64,000 nucleotides of DNA from Salsipaludibacter sp963735045 (GTDB taxonomy: Bacteria > Actinomycetota > Nitriliruptoria > Nitriliruptorales > Nitriliruptoraceae), in assembly GCA_963735045.1 (NCBI GenBank), contig CAVTIZ010000001.1:682001-746000 (forward strand). Direction: 5' to 3'. Made by a program: the position numbers and the translations under genes. Below are positions 42,319 to 51,574 of this stretch, in pieces. The notes under the pieces are model-generated. The model was not told where the DNA came from, did no database searches, and saw only the letters and a list, made by a program, of their open reading frames with translations. The stretch's first letter is position 1; every line of letters begins with the position of its first letter.

Positions 42319-43332
42319 TCAGGTGTCCCGACGCCGGGAGCGGCCGGGCAGGCGGGACCGACGCGAGCCGGTGTCACCATCGGCCGGGGCTGGGCCGGAC
42401 CCGTTGGACGACGGGCGCCCGTTCTTGGAACCTCGCGACGGCGCATCGTCGGTCGGGTCGGTGGCACGCGTGGCGCGCCGGGTGTTGCCGGCGGTGCCGG
42501 CCGACGAATCGGTGGACCCGGTCGCGTCGACGGCGCGTGCGCGGCCCGGGGATGCCGTGGCGGGCACCACGGAGCCGGTCTCCTCGGCGACCCGACGGGT
42601 GATGAACCACTGCTGGCCCATGGTCCACACGTTGGTCGTGACCCAGTACAGCAGGACGCCGATGGGGAGGTTGAAGCCGAAGACCCCCATCATGACGGGC
42701 ATCGCGTACAGCATCACCTTCTGCTGGGTGGCCTGCATGTCGCCCTGGCCCATGGTGTTGCGCGACATCATCTGCTTCTGGCTGACGAACATCGAGCCCG
42801 CCACCATCACGAGCAGGGCGATCCCGGCGATCCCGGCCGCGCTGGCGGTCTCACCCAGCCCCTCGGGGCCAGGGGTGAAGAAGTAGAAGTCGGCGTCGCT
42901 GAGCGCGGCGATCGACGGCGGCGGTGTGCGCAGGACCCGGAACAGGGCGAAGAAGATCGGACCCTGTGCCAGCAGGGGGAGGCATCCGGCGGCCGGGTTG
43001 ACGCCCTCCTCGCGGTACAGCTCCTGGAGCTTCTCGTTCTTCTTGGCCGACATCTCGCGGTACTTCTCGGGATCGCTCTTCATCAGCGACCGGTCGACCT
43101 TGTACTTCTCCTGGATCTTCTTGGCCCGCGGCTGGATCTCCTGCATCTTGCGCATCGACGTGAACTGCTTGGCGGCCAGGGGCAACAGCAGGATGCGCAC
43201 GATCAGCGTCAGCGCGATGATGGCCCAGCCCCAGGCACCGGACTCGAGGAACGGGACCTGCGCGATCAGGTTGTGCAGCACCTCGATGGCGCTCGCGAAG
43301 ATGTTGGTGAAGCTGGTCCAGATCTCGCCCAC
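42319..43332 (-). CDS. yidC: membrane protein insertase YidC
   Basis: Inserts membrane proteins with or without SecYEG. 337 residues with five or six helices; WGWAIIALTLIVRILLLPLAAKQFTSMRKMQ carries the hydrophilic-groove Arg. EGVNPAAGCLPLLAQGPIFFALFRVL and MPVMMGVFGFNLPIGVLLYWVTTNVWTMGQQ follow. The C-terminal 80 residues are a basic, disordered tail that could bind ribosomes. No lipobox, as in other actinobacterial YidC proteins. Confidence 0.96.
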   Translation of the reverse strand: MGEIWTSFTNIFASAIEVLHNLIAQVPFLESGAWGWAIIALTLIVRILLLPLAAKQFTSMRKMQEIQPRAKKIQEKYKVDRSLMKSDPEKYREMSAKKNEKLQELYREEGVNPAAGCLPLLAQGPIFFALFRVLRTPPPSIAALSDADFYFFTPGPEGLGETASAAGIAGIALLVMVAGSMFVSQKQMMSRNTMGQGDMQATQQKVMLYAMPVMMGVFGFNLPIGVLLYWVTTNVWTMGQQWFITRRVAEETGSVVPATASPGRARAVDATGSTDSSAGTAGNTRRATRATDPTDDAPSRGSKNGRPSSNGSGPAPADGDTGSRRSRLPGRSRRRDT

Positions 43333-43353
43333 GGCGAACGTCCTCGGTGGTGG

Positions 43354-43740
43354 TCAGGCGACGACGGCGTCGGAGGACGCGTCGTCTGGCATTCGGGCAG
43401 TGGTCGACGCGGTCAGCGTCGACGCGGGCACCTCGGGGGAGGACGCCACGGGGACGGACGTTCGGGGGGCCGCCCGAGGTGCCGGGACCGGGTCGTGGCC
43501 ACCGGCATGGAACGGGTGGCACCGCAGCAGGCGCCGTGCCGCCAGCCAGGTGCCGCGCAGGGCACCGTGCATGGTGACGGCCTCCACGGCGTAGTCGGAG
43601 CAGCTGGGGCTGAACCGGCAGCGAGGGGTGCGGAACACCGCCGTCGAGCGGTACAGGGACAGCAGCGCCAGGAGCAGGCGCGCGACAGGACCCGGACGCG
43701 CGACGTCGTCACGGTCGGTCGCGGTCGTGGATGTCGTCAT
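43354..43740 (-). CDS. yidD: membrane protein insertion efficiency factor YidD
   Basis: Small amphipathic inner-face protein aiding YidC: ALLSLYRSTAVFRTPRCRFSPSCSDYAVEAVTMHGALRG and RLLRCHPFHAGGHDPVP are the complete YidD signature with three conserved cysteines. 128 residues; the tail after PVP is a variable extension. Overlaps rnpA by ATGA. Confidence 0.95.
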   Translation of the reverse strand: MTTSTTATDRDDVARPGPVARLLLALLSLYRSTAVFRTPRCRFSPSCSDYAVEAVTMHGALRGTWLAARRLLRCHPFHAGGHDPVPAPRAAPRTSVPVASSPEVPASTLTASTTARMPDDASSDAVVA

Positions 43741-44075
43741 CGTCGTCCCCCTGCGATGTCGGCCAGGTCGTCGAGCACGTCCCACAGGTCAGCGCCCCGG
43801 ATGCCGGGGCGGGCGACCAGCACCACGTCACTGCCCGGCGCCCAGTCGATCCTGGCCCCGGCCTCGCGCAGCAGGCGCTTGGCACGATTGCGGACCGGTG
43901 CGTTCCCGACCCGACGCGACGCAACGGTGGTCAGGCGCACGCCGGCGCGGTCGTCGTCGACGAGCACGTGGCAGCCGAGCCGAGCCGTGGCACGACGAGT
44001 CCCGTGACGAAGCACGAGGCGCACGTCACGGGAGGACCTCAGGCGGTCCGGGCGCACCGACACCGTGGTCGGCAC
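43737..44075 (-). CDS. rnpA: ribonuclease P protein component
   Basis: Protein subunit of RNase P, which trims tRNA 5' ends. 112 residues, with RSSRDVRLVLRHGTRRATARL and the RNA-binding RNR motif in RVGNAPVRNRAKRLLREA. It lies 4 bases after rpmH and overlaps yidD, the universal rpmH-rnpA-yidD arrangement. Confidence 0.95.
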   Translation of the reverse strand: MPTTVSVRPDRLRSSRDVRLVLRHGTRRATARLGCHVLVDDDRAGVRLTTVASRRVGNAPVRNRAKRLLREAGARIDWAPGSDVVLVARPGIRGADLWDVLDDLADIAGGRR

Positions 44076-44079
44076 GACG

Positions 44080-44214
44080 TCAGGCGCTCAGCTTCGCGCG
44101 GCCACGGCGACGACGACGCTTGATGACGGCGCGACCCTGGCGAGTCTTCATGCGGGCACGGAAGCCGTGCTTCTTGGCGCGCCGGCGGGCGTTGGGCTGG
44201 TAGGTGCGCTTCAT
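44080..44214 (-). CDS. rpmH: 50S ribosomal protein L34
   Basis: 44 residues: MKRTYQPNARRRAKKHGFRA followed by RMKTRQGRAVIKRRRRRGR, the standard L34 sequence. It heads the rpmH-rnpA-yidD-yidC-jag operon, divergent from dnaA. Confidence 0.98.
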   Translation of the reverse strand: MKRTYQPNARRRAKKHGFRARMKTRQGRAVIKRRRRRGRAKLSA

Positions 44215-44822
44215 GGCGAAGCCTCCTGGGGGTTCGCAGGCAGGAACAGCACGCGACGACGGTCCACGTGTCAGGGAGGGTGGGACACGACGCGGTGCGG
44301 CGCGAGCGAGGAGGGGCACGATGCGCCGTGATGGCGTGTTCCAGACGGACCGCCGCGATGCGGGGCCAGCCGTGACCGTGCGGCCCGGTCGCCGCGCTGG
44401 GTCCACCAAGCGTACTGGACCTCGGGATGGACCGACAACACGTGTCGTCGCCGATCGAAACCGGCACGAACTCCATCCGTGGAAGTACGAAATAGTGGTT
44501 CCAGAGCGGGCAGATCGGTCCCATGGGCCGTTGTGACCATTCTGGACGAGCGGTCGTCTCGGCGGCTTGCACGAGGTTGGGATCGTCCCTATCGTTCGGC
44601 ATCGCGCCTGCCGCTGGGTACGTCGGTGGCCCGACCGCCATGGTCGGGGCCTCGCCGTGTCCCGGCCTTCCCCGCAGGCACCGGGACGCCATGTGCTCGG
44701 TGACCGCCGACGCATCGCCGCGTCCGCCATGTTGTCCACACTTTGTGGAAAACCTGTGGACATCGCCTCGTTCAGGGGCGTAGCGTCAGTCGTCGTCGCG
44801 GCACGGAACCGTCCTGCTGCCC
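44215..44822. promoter_or_regulatory. rpmH-dnaA divergent gap, 608 bp
   Basis: No gene. It should contain promoters for the rpmH operon and dnaA. Near 44433-44450 there is a near-perfect palindrome (cgacaacac with gtgtcgtcg, one mismatch per arm), followed by an AT-richer patch around 44478-44500 (tggaagtacgaaatagtgg), possibly a promoter. DnaA boxes lie close to dnaA. Confidence 0.6.
44732..44763. promoter_or_regulatory. DnaA box cluster upstream of dnaA
   Basis: TTGTCCACA at 44732-44740 (perfect), reverse TTTTCCACA at 44744-44752, and reverse ATGTCCACA at 44755-44763 lie about 60-90 bases before the dnaA start, suiting autoregulation of dnaA or origin function. Confidence 0.8.
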
Positions 44823-46535
44823 GTGCTGATGCCGCGACGCCAGCCCCCGCCACTGACCTCCTGGGAGTGCCCCTTGGACCCCGCCGGACCCCTGGATCTC
44901 CCTGCCCTGTGGGCGGACTGCCTCGCCGAACTCTCCGGGACCAACGCCGCCTCTCGGGGGTGGCTGGAGGCGACCGCACCCGTGGGCTTCAGTGACGACA
45001 CCATCATCCTGGCCGCCCCGCACTCCTTCGCCCGGGAGTGGATGGACCTGCGGATGGGGGAGGCGCTGACCGCACAGTTGTCGCGCGCCCTCGACCGTCC
45101 GATCGACGTGCTCATCACGGTCGCGCCCGGCGCCGCGACCCTGTCGCCGGCGGAGGAGGCGGCCGTGGTGTCGGAGCTGGACGCCCAGGCCCACGACCTG
45201 GCCGTCACCACGGCCCCGACCACCGCCCCGACCACCGCCCCGACCACGTCACCCGGCCAGCCCGACCGACCCGGCGATGTCGACCCGCGCGTCGACCACG
45301 ACCCGACCGTCCCCGACGACCACCACCACTCGACCTGGTCGCCCGACCCCCAGGACCCCGGCAGCCGCACCGGTCAGGGCCCACGCGGGACCACGGGTGG
45401 GGCCGCAGCAGCCGGCCTGCCCCCCGGGCGCCATGCACCGGTCAACGGCCGGCCGTCCGGCCCCACCGTCTACGTGCCGCGACACGACGACACCGACAGC
45501 CAGCTGAACCCCAAGTACGAGTTCGGCCACTTCGTCATCGGCGACTCCAACCGGTTCGCCCACGCCGCCGCCGTGGCGGTGGCCGAGGCGCCCGCCAAGT
45601 CCTACAACCCGCTGTTCATCTATGGCCCGTCGGGGCTGGGCAAGACCCACCTGCTGCACGCGATCGGCCACTACGTCCAACGCCTGTACCCACGTCTGCA
45701 GGTCCGGTACGTGACCACCGAGCAGTTCACCAACGAGTTCATCACGTCCATCCAGAACAAGGAATCCTTGGCGTTCCAGCGCCGATATCGGGACATCGAC
45801 GTCCTCATGATCGATGACATCCAGTTCCTGGAACGAGCCGAGCGCACGCAGGAGGAGTTCTTCCACACCTTCAACGCGCTGCACAACGCCGAGAAGCAGA
45901 TCGTGATCTCGTCGGACCGACCACCTCGGTCCATCGCCAAGCTGGAGGACCGGTTGCGGTCACGTTTCGAGTGGGGCCTGCTGGTCGACGTGCAGCCACC
46001 CGAACTCGAGACGCGCATCGCGATCCTGCGGCGCAAGGCCGAGGCCGAACACCTCGACCTGCCCAACGAGATCCTCGAACTGATCGGTGCCCGGGTCCGC
46101 TCCAACATCCGCGAGCTCGAGGGCGCCCTGCACCGCGTCGCCGCCTGGGCGTCGCTGTCGGGGGCTCGCCCGGACCTGGCGACCGCGGAGGGTGTGCTCA
46201 AGGACGTGCTGCCCGACGAGCGTGAACGCGAGATCACCTCCGACCTCATCATCGACGTCGTCGCCGACTTCTTCGGCTTCACCGTCGAGGACCTGTGCTC
46301 GAAGTCCCGCAGCCGCCAACTGGTCAACGCGCGCCAGATCGCGATGTACCTCACCCGGGAACTGACCGAGATGTCGTTCCCCCAGATCGGCAAGGCATTC
46401 GGTGGACGCGACCACTCCACGGTCATGCACGCCAAGGACAAGATCGCCGACCTCATGAAGGAACGGCAGGCGACCTACGACCACGTCCAGGACCTGACAG
46501 CACGCATCCGGGCGACCGCCCGTGGCGGCGTCTGA
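44823..46535 (+). CDS. dnaA: chromosomal replication initiator DnaA
   Basis: AAA+ initiator of 570 residues. Domain I is about 20-105 (ALWADCLAELSGTNAASRGWLE). Domain II is a long Pro/Thr/Asp-rich linker with TAPTTAPTTAPTT repeats (45207-45242). Domain III has Walker A in IYGPSGLGKTHLLHAIGHYV, Walker B VLMIDDIQFLERAERT and the ISSDRPP sensor. Domain IV has RQIAMYLTRELTEMSFPQIGKAFGGRDHSTVMHA for DnaA-box binding. The listed GTG 44823 gives an extra head; ATG 44829 or TTG 44874 are possible starts. Confidence 0.97.
   Translation: MLMPRRQPPPLTSWECPLDPAGPLDLPALWADCLAELSGTNAASRGWLEATAPVGFSDDTIILAAPHSFAREWMDLRMGEALTAQLSRALDRPIDVLITVAPGAATLSPAEEAAVVSELDAQAHDLAVTTAPTTAPTTAPTTSPGQPDRPGDVDPRVDHDPTVPDDHHHSTWSPDPQDPGSRTGQGPRGTTGGAAAAGLPPGRHAPVNGRPSGPTVYVPRHDDTDSQLNPKYEFGHFVIGDSNRFAHAAAVAVAEAPAKSYNPLFIYGPSGLGKTHLLHAIGHYVQRLYPRLQVRYVTTEQFTNEFITSIQNKESLAFQRRYRDIDVLMIDDIQFLERAERTQEEFFHTFNALHNAEKQIVISSDRPPRSIAKLEDRLRSRFEWGLLVDVQPPELETRIAILRRKAEAEHLDLPNEILELIGARVRSNIRELEGALHRVAAWASLSGARPDLATAEGVLKDVLPDEREREITSDLIIDVVADFFGFTVEDLCSKSRSRQLVNARQIAMYLTRELTEMSFPQIGKAFGGRDHSTVMHAKDKIADLMKERQATYDHVQDLTARIRATARGGV
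45207..45242. repeat. three 12-bp tandem repeats in dnaA domain II
   Basis: Units accaccgccccg, in frame, encode TAPT-type repeats in the flexible linker. Confidence 0.9.
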
Positions 46536-46606
46536 GTCGTCGACGAGCCCGGTGGGTTGGCGTGACGAGCGCTCGACCCCGGCCCCGTCGACCCACCCAC
46601 GACCCC

Positions 46607-46633
46607 ACGCCGTGCGCCCGACGCGCACGGCGT
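46607..46633 (+). terminator. hairpin terminator after dnaA
   Basis: Perfect 11-bp stem (acgccgtgcgc with gcgcacggcgt) and 5-base loop, 71 bases after the dnaA stop, followed by a partly T-rich tcgtcgtgtt. Confidence 0.72.
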
Positions 46634-46699
46634 TCGTCGTGTTCCGGGGTGGGCGGCGGATGGGTGGTCGGGACGCACACCACACCCGCCACAGGGGCG

Positions 46700-47060
46700 A
46701 CCGCCACGCCACGCGGGGATCCTCCACGATGTTCCCACAACTGTGGACAACCCTGTGGACAGACAGGGGACAACCGCGACACCAGGCTGTGGACGAACGC
46801 CGGCCGGATGGGGATGCCTGCGGAGGACGCCCCCGCTGCGGGTGTGGAGGAACGGGGGACGAGCCGTGGACGACACCCACCTTCCACCACACACACGCTG
46901 AAACTACACTTGCGGAAGTGGATGGCTGTGGACGCAGCGCCCCCTCGTCCACACGCGCATCAACACCTCCGACCGGGACCTGAGCAGGTCCGACGACACC
47001 TTGTCCCCAGTGTCGACACCCCCGACGACGATGATGATCAGAAGGACCTGGACAGAGAGC
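46700..47060. other. oriC: replication origin oriC between dnaA and dnaN
   Basis: The 812-bp gene-free gap between dnaA and dnaN is the usual actinobacterial oriC location. It holds a perfect reverse box (46742-46750). Close variants are at 46754-46762, 46788-46796, 46843-46851, 46865-46873, 46927-46935, 46945-46953 and 47001-47009, most with one difference from TTGTCCACA and two (46843-46851 and 46865-46873) with two. The least GC-rich part (acgctgaaactacacttgcgg, about 46896-46916) may be the unwinding element. The rest of the gap up to 47347 is C-rich (CAC/CCA repeats) and shows nothing else. Confidence 0.9.
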
Positions 47061-47347
47061 AACCTCCGTGTCTGGGGATGACCGACCCCCGGCCCACCTC
47101 GGGACTCACCCCAGCACCCTCGGGGCCCGGCAGCCGGCCACCCCGATCGGAATCACACCGATGTGGTCCGATCCCGACACGGGCGGGCCCCAAGCACGAT
47201 CGCCGCCGGCCGTGCACACTGGCACACCCACCGACGCTGCACCACGCCACCACGACGACCACCGACCACCACCCGCAGCATCGCACCCACCAGCCCCACC
47301 AGCGCCGCACGGAACCCACCGTCACCGCACCAGGAGCCACCGCCACC

Positions 47348-48466
47348 GTGAAGTTCAGAGCCGAACACGACGAATTCCAGGCGGCCATCAGCTGGGTGAC
47401 CCGCACGGTGGGGGCCAGGGTCACGTTGCCCGCCCTGGCCGGTGTCCTGCTGGATGCCGACGACGGCCGCCTGACCTGCCGGGCCACCGACCTGGAGGTC
47501 GCCGCCGAGGTGTCGCTGCCGGCCCAGGTGTCGGAACCGGGTCGCGTCCTGTTGCCGGGCAAGCTGCTGGCGCAGCTCGTGGCGCGCTTCCCCGTCGCGG
47601 CGGTCGAGGTGCAGGGCGGTCCCGACGGCGTCGAGCTGACCTGTGGTCCGTCGACCTTCCATGTCCGTGGCATGCCGGTCGACGACTTCCCCACACTGCC
47701 CACCCCCGATCCCGACGTCACGCCGGGGACGATCCGGTCCGGTGCCTTCTCCCGGCTGGTGTCGCAGGTCGCACGCGCGGCGGCCACCGACGAGGCGCGA
47801 CCCGCGCTGACCGGCGTGAAGCTGTCGTCGACGGCGTCCGAGCTGGCCGCCACGGCCACCGACGCCTACCGACTGGCCAGCCGGACCGTCCCATGGGAGA
47901 CCGGGGTCGAGGGCGAGTCGTTGGTCCCGTCGCGGGCCCTGTCGGAGGCGGCCAAGGCGGCCAGCGATGCGGGGGGCAGCCTCGAGGTCGTGCTGGAGGA
48001 CGGCCAGGCCACGTTCCGCATCGGGGACCGCCGCCTGACCACCCAACTGATCGAGGGCAAGGCGATCGACGCGTCCTCGCTGGTGCCCACGGACTTCGAG
48101 ATCACGGCGATCGTGGACCGTGACCCCCTGATCGAGGCGCTCCAGCGTGTGGCGATCGTCGCCCAGGGACGGGCCAACTCCCCGGTCAACCTGGTGTTCA
48201 CCGAGGGCAGCGTCGACCTGCGGGTGTCCAACCAGGAGGTCGGGGACGCGTCCGAGGCGATGCCGGCCGACCTCGACGGCGAGGACATCACGATCGCGTT
48301 CAACCCCGCCTTCCTGCAGGCCGGCCTCGACGCCATCGGGACCGAACGTGTCGCGGTGCTGATGAACGGTGAGCTCAAGCCCGCCGTGCTCCGTCCCCAC
48401 CACGCCGAGGACGACGAGGGTCCGGTCGACGACTACACCTACCTCATCATGCCGATGCGTCCATGA
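47348..48466 (+). CDS. dnaN: DNA polymerase III beta sliding clamp
   Basis: Ring-shaped processivity clamp of 372 residues: MKFRAEHDEFQAAISWVTRTV from GTG 47348, the three-fold repeated clamp domain, DAYRLASRTVPW in domain 2, and the C-terminal DDYTYLIMPMRP typical of clamps. It is first in dnaN-recF-dciA. Confidence 0.97.
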   Translation: MKFRAEHDEFQAAISWVTRTVGARVTLPALAGVLLDADDGRLTCRATDLEVAAEVSLPAQVSEPGRVLLPGKLLAQLVARFPVAAVEVQGGPDGVELTCGPSTFHVRGMPVDDFPTLPTPDPDVTPGTIRSGAFSRLVSQVARAAATDEARPALTGVKLSSTASELAATATDAYRLASRTVPWETGVEGESLVPSRALSEAAKAASDAGGSLEVVLEDGQATFRIGDRRLTTQLIEGKAIDASSLVPTDFEITAIVDRDPLIEALQRVAIVAQGRANSPVNLVFTEGSVDLRVSNQEVGDASEAMPADLDGEDITIAFNPAFLQAGLDAIGTERVAVLMNGELKPAVLRPHHAEDDEGPVDDYTYLIMPMRP

Positions 48467-48523
48467 CGGCACCGGCGGCCGGTCCCGGCTGGGGGTCCGT
48501 GCCCGGGGAGGCGTGGTGACCCG

Positions 48524-49804
48524 GTGCACGTCACCCATGTCGGACTGACCGAATTCCGCAGTTGGGAACGGGCCGAGCTCGACCTCGGCCCCGGTCCGAC
48601 CCTGGTGCTGGGTGCCAATGCCCAGGGCAAGACCAACCTCATCGAGGCGATCGTGCGGGCGGCCACTGGGGCCAGCCACCGGGTGAGCGGCGACCAGGCC
48701 CTGGTCCGGGCCGGGGCCCCACTGGGGGTCGTCCGGCTGGCGGTGGTGACCGACCAGGGGCGACCTCGCACACTGGACGTCGAGATCGGGACGGGTCGTC
48801 GCACCCGCACCCGGGTCGACGGCAACGACGTCCAACGAAGCGCCGATGCCGCCGGCGTGGTCAAGGTGGTGATGTTCGCACCCGAGGACGTCGCGATCGT
48901 GCGCGGTGACCCCGACCAGCGCCGTCGCTTCCTCGACGACCTGCTGGCCCAGCGACGGCCGGCCTACGCGGCCGCACGGGCCGACTACGACAAGGTCCTG
49001 CGCCAACGCAACCAGTTGCTCAAGCAGGCACGCGGACTCACCGGCTCCGCTGCCGAGGCCAGCCTGGCGACCCTGTCGTCGTGGACCCGCCAGCTGGTGC
49101 ACCACGGTGCCACCGTGCTGGCCGCCAGACTGGCCGCGGTCCATGCCCTGTCCCGCGTCGTCGAGTCCACCTACCACGACGTGGCCGACCGTCCCGAGCC
49201 GGTGACCATGACCTACCAGTCGTCCACCGGACGAGCCGTCCCGGCCGATCCCGCCACCGGGGTGCCCGACCCGGGACCGTTGGCCGATGAACTGCAGTCC
49301 GCACTCGACGACGTGGTCGACGAGGAACGTCGACGGGGGGTCACGTTGGTCGGGCCCCACCGCGACGACGTGGACCTCGCCATCGACGGGTTGCCGGCTC
49401 GAACCCATGCCAGCCAGGGCGAGGCCTGGTCACTGGCCCTGGCGTTGAAGGTGGCGACCCACGACGTGCTGGCCGAGGTGGGGGACCGTCCGTTGGTGAT
49501 CCTCGACGACGTGTTCTCCGAGTTGGACGCCACCCGCCGCCGCCGGCTGTCCGCGCACTGCGAGACGTGGGACCAGGTGCTGGTGACCGCGGCGGTCGAG
49601 TCCGACGTTCCCCTGGTGGCCCGGGTGGTGGAGGTGGCGATGGAGGATCGGACCTCACGCCTGCATCCCCGCTCGGCGGTCGGGGACGGACCGGATGCCG
49701 CCCCCCCGGCCGACGTGTCCGATCACGACGTGTCCGATCACGATGCGGGCGATCACGATGCGGGCGATGACGATGCCGTCGACGACGTCCGGGAGGCATC
49801 GTGA
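48524..49804 (+). CDS. recF: DNA replication and repair protein RecF
   Basis: SMC-like ATPase that loads RecA at gaps with RecO/RecR. HVTHVGLTEFRSWERAELDL, Walker A LGANAQGKTNLIEAIVRAA, signature HASQGEAWSLALALKVA, Walker B VILDDVFSELDATRRRRL. 426 residues from GTG 48524; the last 45 are a disordered tail with 15-bp repeats encoding VSDHD/AGDHD. Its stop overlaps the dciA start. Confidence 0.96.
   Translation: MHVTHVGLTEFRSWERAELDLGPGPTLVLGANAQGKTNLIEAIVRAATGASHRVSGDQALVRAGAPLGVVRLAVVTDQGRPRTLDVEIGTGRRTRTRVDGNDVQRSADAAGVVKVVMFAPEDVAIVRGDPDQRRRFLDDLLAQRRPAYAAARADYDKVLRQRNQLLKQARGLTGSAAEASLATLSSWTRQLVHHGATVLAARLAAVHALSRVVESTYHDVADRPEPVTMTYQSSTGRAVPADPATGVPDPGPLADELQSALDDVVDEERRRGVTLVGPHRDDVDLAIDGLPARTHASQGEAWSLALALKVATHDVLAEVGDRPLVILDDVFSELDATRRRRLSAHCETWDQVLVTAAVESDVPLVARVVEVAMEDRTSRLHPRSAVGDGPDAAPPADVSDHDVSDHDAGDHDAGDDDAVDDVREAS
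49717..49776. repeat. four 15-bp imperfect repeats in the recF tail
   Basis: Units of the type gtgtccgatcacgac, in frame, encode the pentapeptide pattern VSDHD/VSDHD/AGDHD/AGDDD. Confidence 0.85.
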
Positions 49805-50448
49805 CGCCGCCCGCCGGGGCGGGCGAGTCGCCGCGTGGTCGGCGGGACCAGGCATCGGGGAGCGAGGGGGCCGGGGCATCGGGGAGCGAGGGGGCCGGGG
49901 AATCGGGGAGCGAGGGGGCCGGGGCCGCCCGCGCCGAGGGAGGGGAGGGGGCGACGCGGCGACCGACACCCCCCGGCCGACGGGAGCTGGACGAGGCCAG
50001 GAAGGCCATCCGTCGTGACCTCGACCGATCCGTGTACGCCCGTCGTCGCCGTCGCGACGAGGATCGTCGCGACCGGCTCGAGCGTCGGGAGTGGGACCCG
50101 GCGACCGAACCGGGGGAGTGGACGGTCGGGGACCGCACCGGCGTGCGGCGGATGCCGGGGACCCCCGAGCCGCTCGACGACGTCCTGGCCGGGTTGTTGG
50201 AGGACCGGGGCTGGTCGTCCCGGTTGCGTTCCTCCGCCCTGTTCGCCCGATGGGCCGAGGTGGTCGGTGACGACGTGGCGCGCAACTGCGAGCCGATCCG
50301 GCTGGTCGGCGGGGTGCTGGTCGTGGCGACCGACTCGCCGTCGTGGGCGACCCAGCTGCGCTACCTGTCGGGCCAGCTGCAGCTCGCGGTCAATCGTGCC
50401 CTGGGCGAGCCCGTGGTGGAGCGCGTCGAGGTCCAGGTCCGCCGCTGA
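49801..50448 (+). CDS. dciA: DciA-like helicase operator protein (DUF721)
   Basis: DUF721/DciA proteins load or regulate the replicative helicase in bacteria lacking DnaC. The 215 residues have an N-terminal disordered part with GASGSEGA repeats, a basic helix (RREWDPATEPGEWTVGDRTG) and the DUF721 fold: LLEDRGWSSRLRSSALFARWAEVVGDDVARNCEPIRL and DSPSWATQLRYLSGQL. GTG 49801 overlaps the recF stop. Its last 59 bases overlap the convergent modC gene. Confidence 0.92.
   Translation: MTPPAGAGESPRGRRDQASGSEGAGASGSEGAGESGSEGAGAARAEGGEGATRRPTPPGRRELDEARKAIRRDLDRSVYARRRRRDEDRRDRLERREWDPATEPGEWTVGDRTGVRRMPGTPEPLDDVLAGLLEDRGWSSRLRSSALFARWAEVVGDDVARNCEPIRLVGGVLVVATDSPSWATQLRYLSGQLQLAVNRALGEPVVERVEVQVRR
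49852..49923. repeat. three 24-bp tandem repeats in dciA
   Basis: Three nearly exact 24-base units, in frame, encode GASGSEGA-type octapeptides in the disordered head. Confidence 0.93.
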
Positions 50449-51574
50449 CCGTTCCCGACCGTCGTGGCGGCACCGGGGCGTCGGGCTGCACCCCGACCTC
50501 GGTGGCCTTGACCGCCAGCCACACCTCGTTGCCGGGTGCGAGTCCCAGCGTGTCGGTGGACTCGCGCGTCACCTCCACGGTCAGCGCCAGCGGTGGTGTC
50601 GTGCGCAGCCGGACCCGGTCGCCGAGCACCTCCAGGCGATCGATGTGGGTGGCCCAGGCGTTGCGCTGACTGCCCTCCGGTCGGGTGCGGTGGACCGACA
50701 CGGCCGTGGGCCGGATGGTCACCAGCACCGGTCCGGTGACGTCGTGGTCGGCGACGTGCAGGTCGCGGCCGTCGACGTCGACGAGTCCGTCGCGGGCCTG
50801 CCCCGCCAGCAGGTTGGCCCCCGCGAGGTCGGCGACGTAGGGCGTGCGGGGCCGCAACCGGATGTCGTCGGGCGTGCCGGACTGGGTGATCCGTCCCTGC
50901 TCCAGCACGTGCACGACGTCGGCCAGCAGGAAGGCCTCGGTGGGGTCGTGGGTGATGATCACCCGGGGGCCCGGGAACGCGGCCAGGTGGGCGGCGAGGG
51001 TGCGCCGCAGCGTCGTGCGCGTGGTGACGTCGAGGGCCGACAGTGGCTCGTCGAGCAGCAGCAGGGCGGGTTCGGTGACCAGCGCACGTGCCAGCGCCAC
51101 CCGTTGGGCCTGCCCACCCGACAGGTCCCCGGGACGACGGTCGCCGAGGTCGCCGAGGTCGAGCCGGTCCAACCAGGTCCTGGCCTGCTCGCGTGCGGCG
51201 CGTCGACCCGTCCCCCGGCTGCGCAGCCCGAAGGCCACGTTGTCCAGCGTGGTGAGGTTCGGGAACAGGAGGTGGTCCTGGAACACGACCCCGACGTGGC
51301 GTTGCGCGGCCGGCACGAACACGTCGGTCGCCGGGTCGTCCAGGACCCGGCCCGCCAGTGTGATCCGGCCGTCGTCCAGGGCGAGCAGTCCCGCCAGTGC
51401 CGCCACGGCGGTGGACTTGCCGGCCCCGTTTGGTCCCAGCAGGGCGGCGGTGCGACCGGGCGGGATGGACAGGGTCGCGTCCAGCCGGAACCGATCGTCG
51501 TGGCTGGCCACGAGGTGGGCGTCCAGGCCGGCGTGCGTCGTGGCGGTGGTCTCGTCGTCGGTCGAGGTCGTCAC
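50390..51574 (-). CDS. modC: molybdate ABC transporter ATP-binding protein
   Basis: ATPase of the molybdate importer, 394 residues from GTG 51574. Walker A LLGPNGAGKSTAVAAL, Q-loop VVFQDHLLFPNLTTLDNVAFG, signature LSGGQAQRVALARAL, Walker B LLLLDEPLSALD and H-loop VIITHDPTEAF. The C-terminal TOBE/MOP domain (RLEVLGDRVRLRTTPPLALTVEVTRE) can bind molybdate. The tail overlaps dciA by 59 bases tail to tail. It overlaps modB by 4 bases. Confidence 0.93.
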   Translation of the reverse strand: MTTSTDDETTATTHAGLDAHLVASHDDRFRLDATLSIPPGRTAALLGPNGAGKSTAVAALAGLLALDDGRITLAGRVLDDPATDVFVPAAQRHVGVVFQDHLLFPNLTTLDNVAFGLRSRGTGRRAAREQARTWLDRLDLGDLGDRRPGDLSGGQAQRVALARALVTEPALLLLDEPLSALDVTTRTTLRRTLAAHLAAFPGPRVIITHDPTEAFLLADVVHVLEQGRITQSGTPDDIRLRPRTPYVADLAGANLLAGQARDGLVDVDGRDLHVADHDVTGPVLVTIRPTAVSVHRTRPEGSQRNAWATHIDRLEVLGDRVRLRTTPPLALTVEVTRESTDTLGLAPGNEVWLAVKATEVGVQPDAPVPPRRSGTVSGGPGPRRAPPRARPGHD

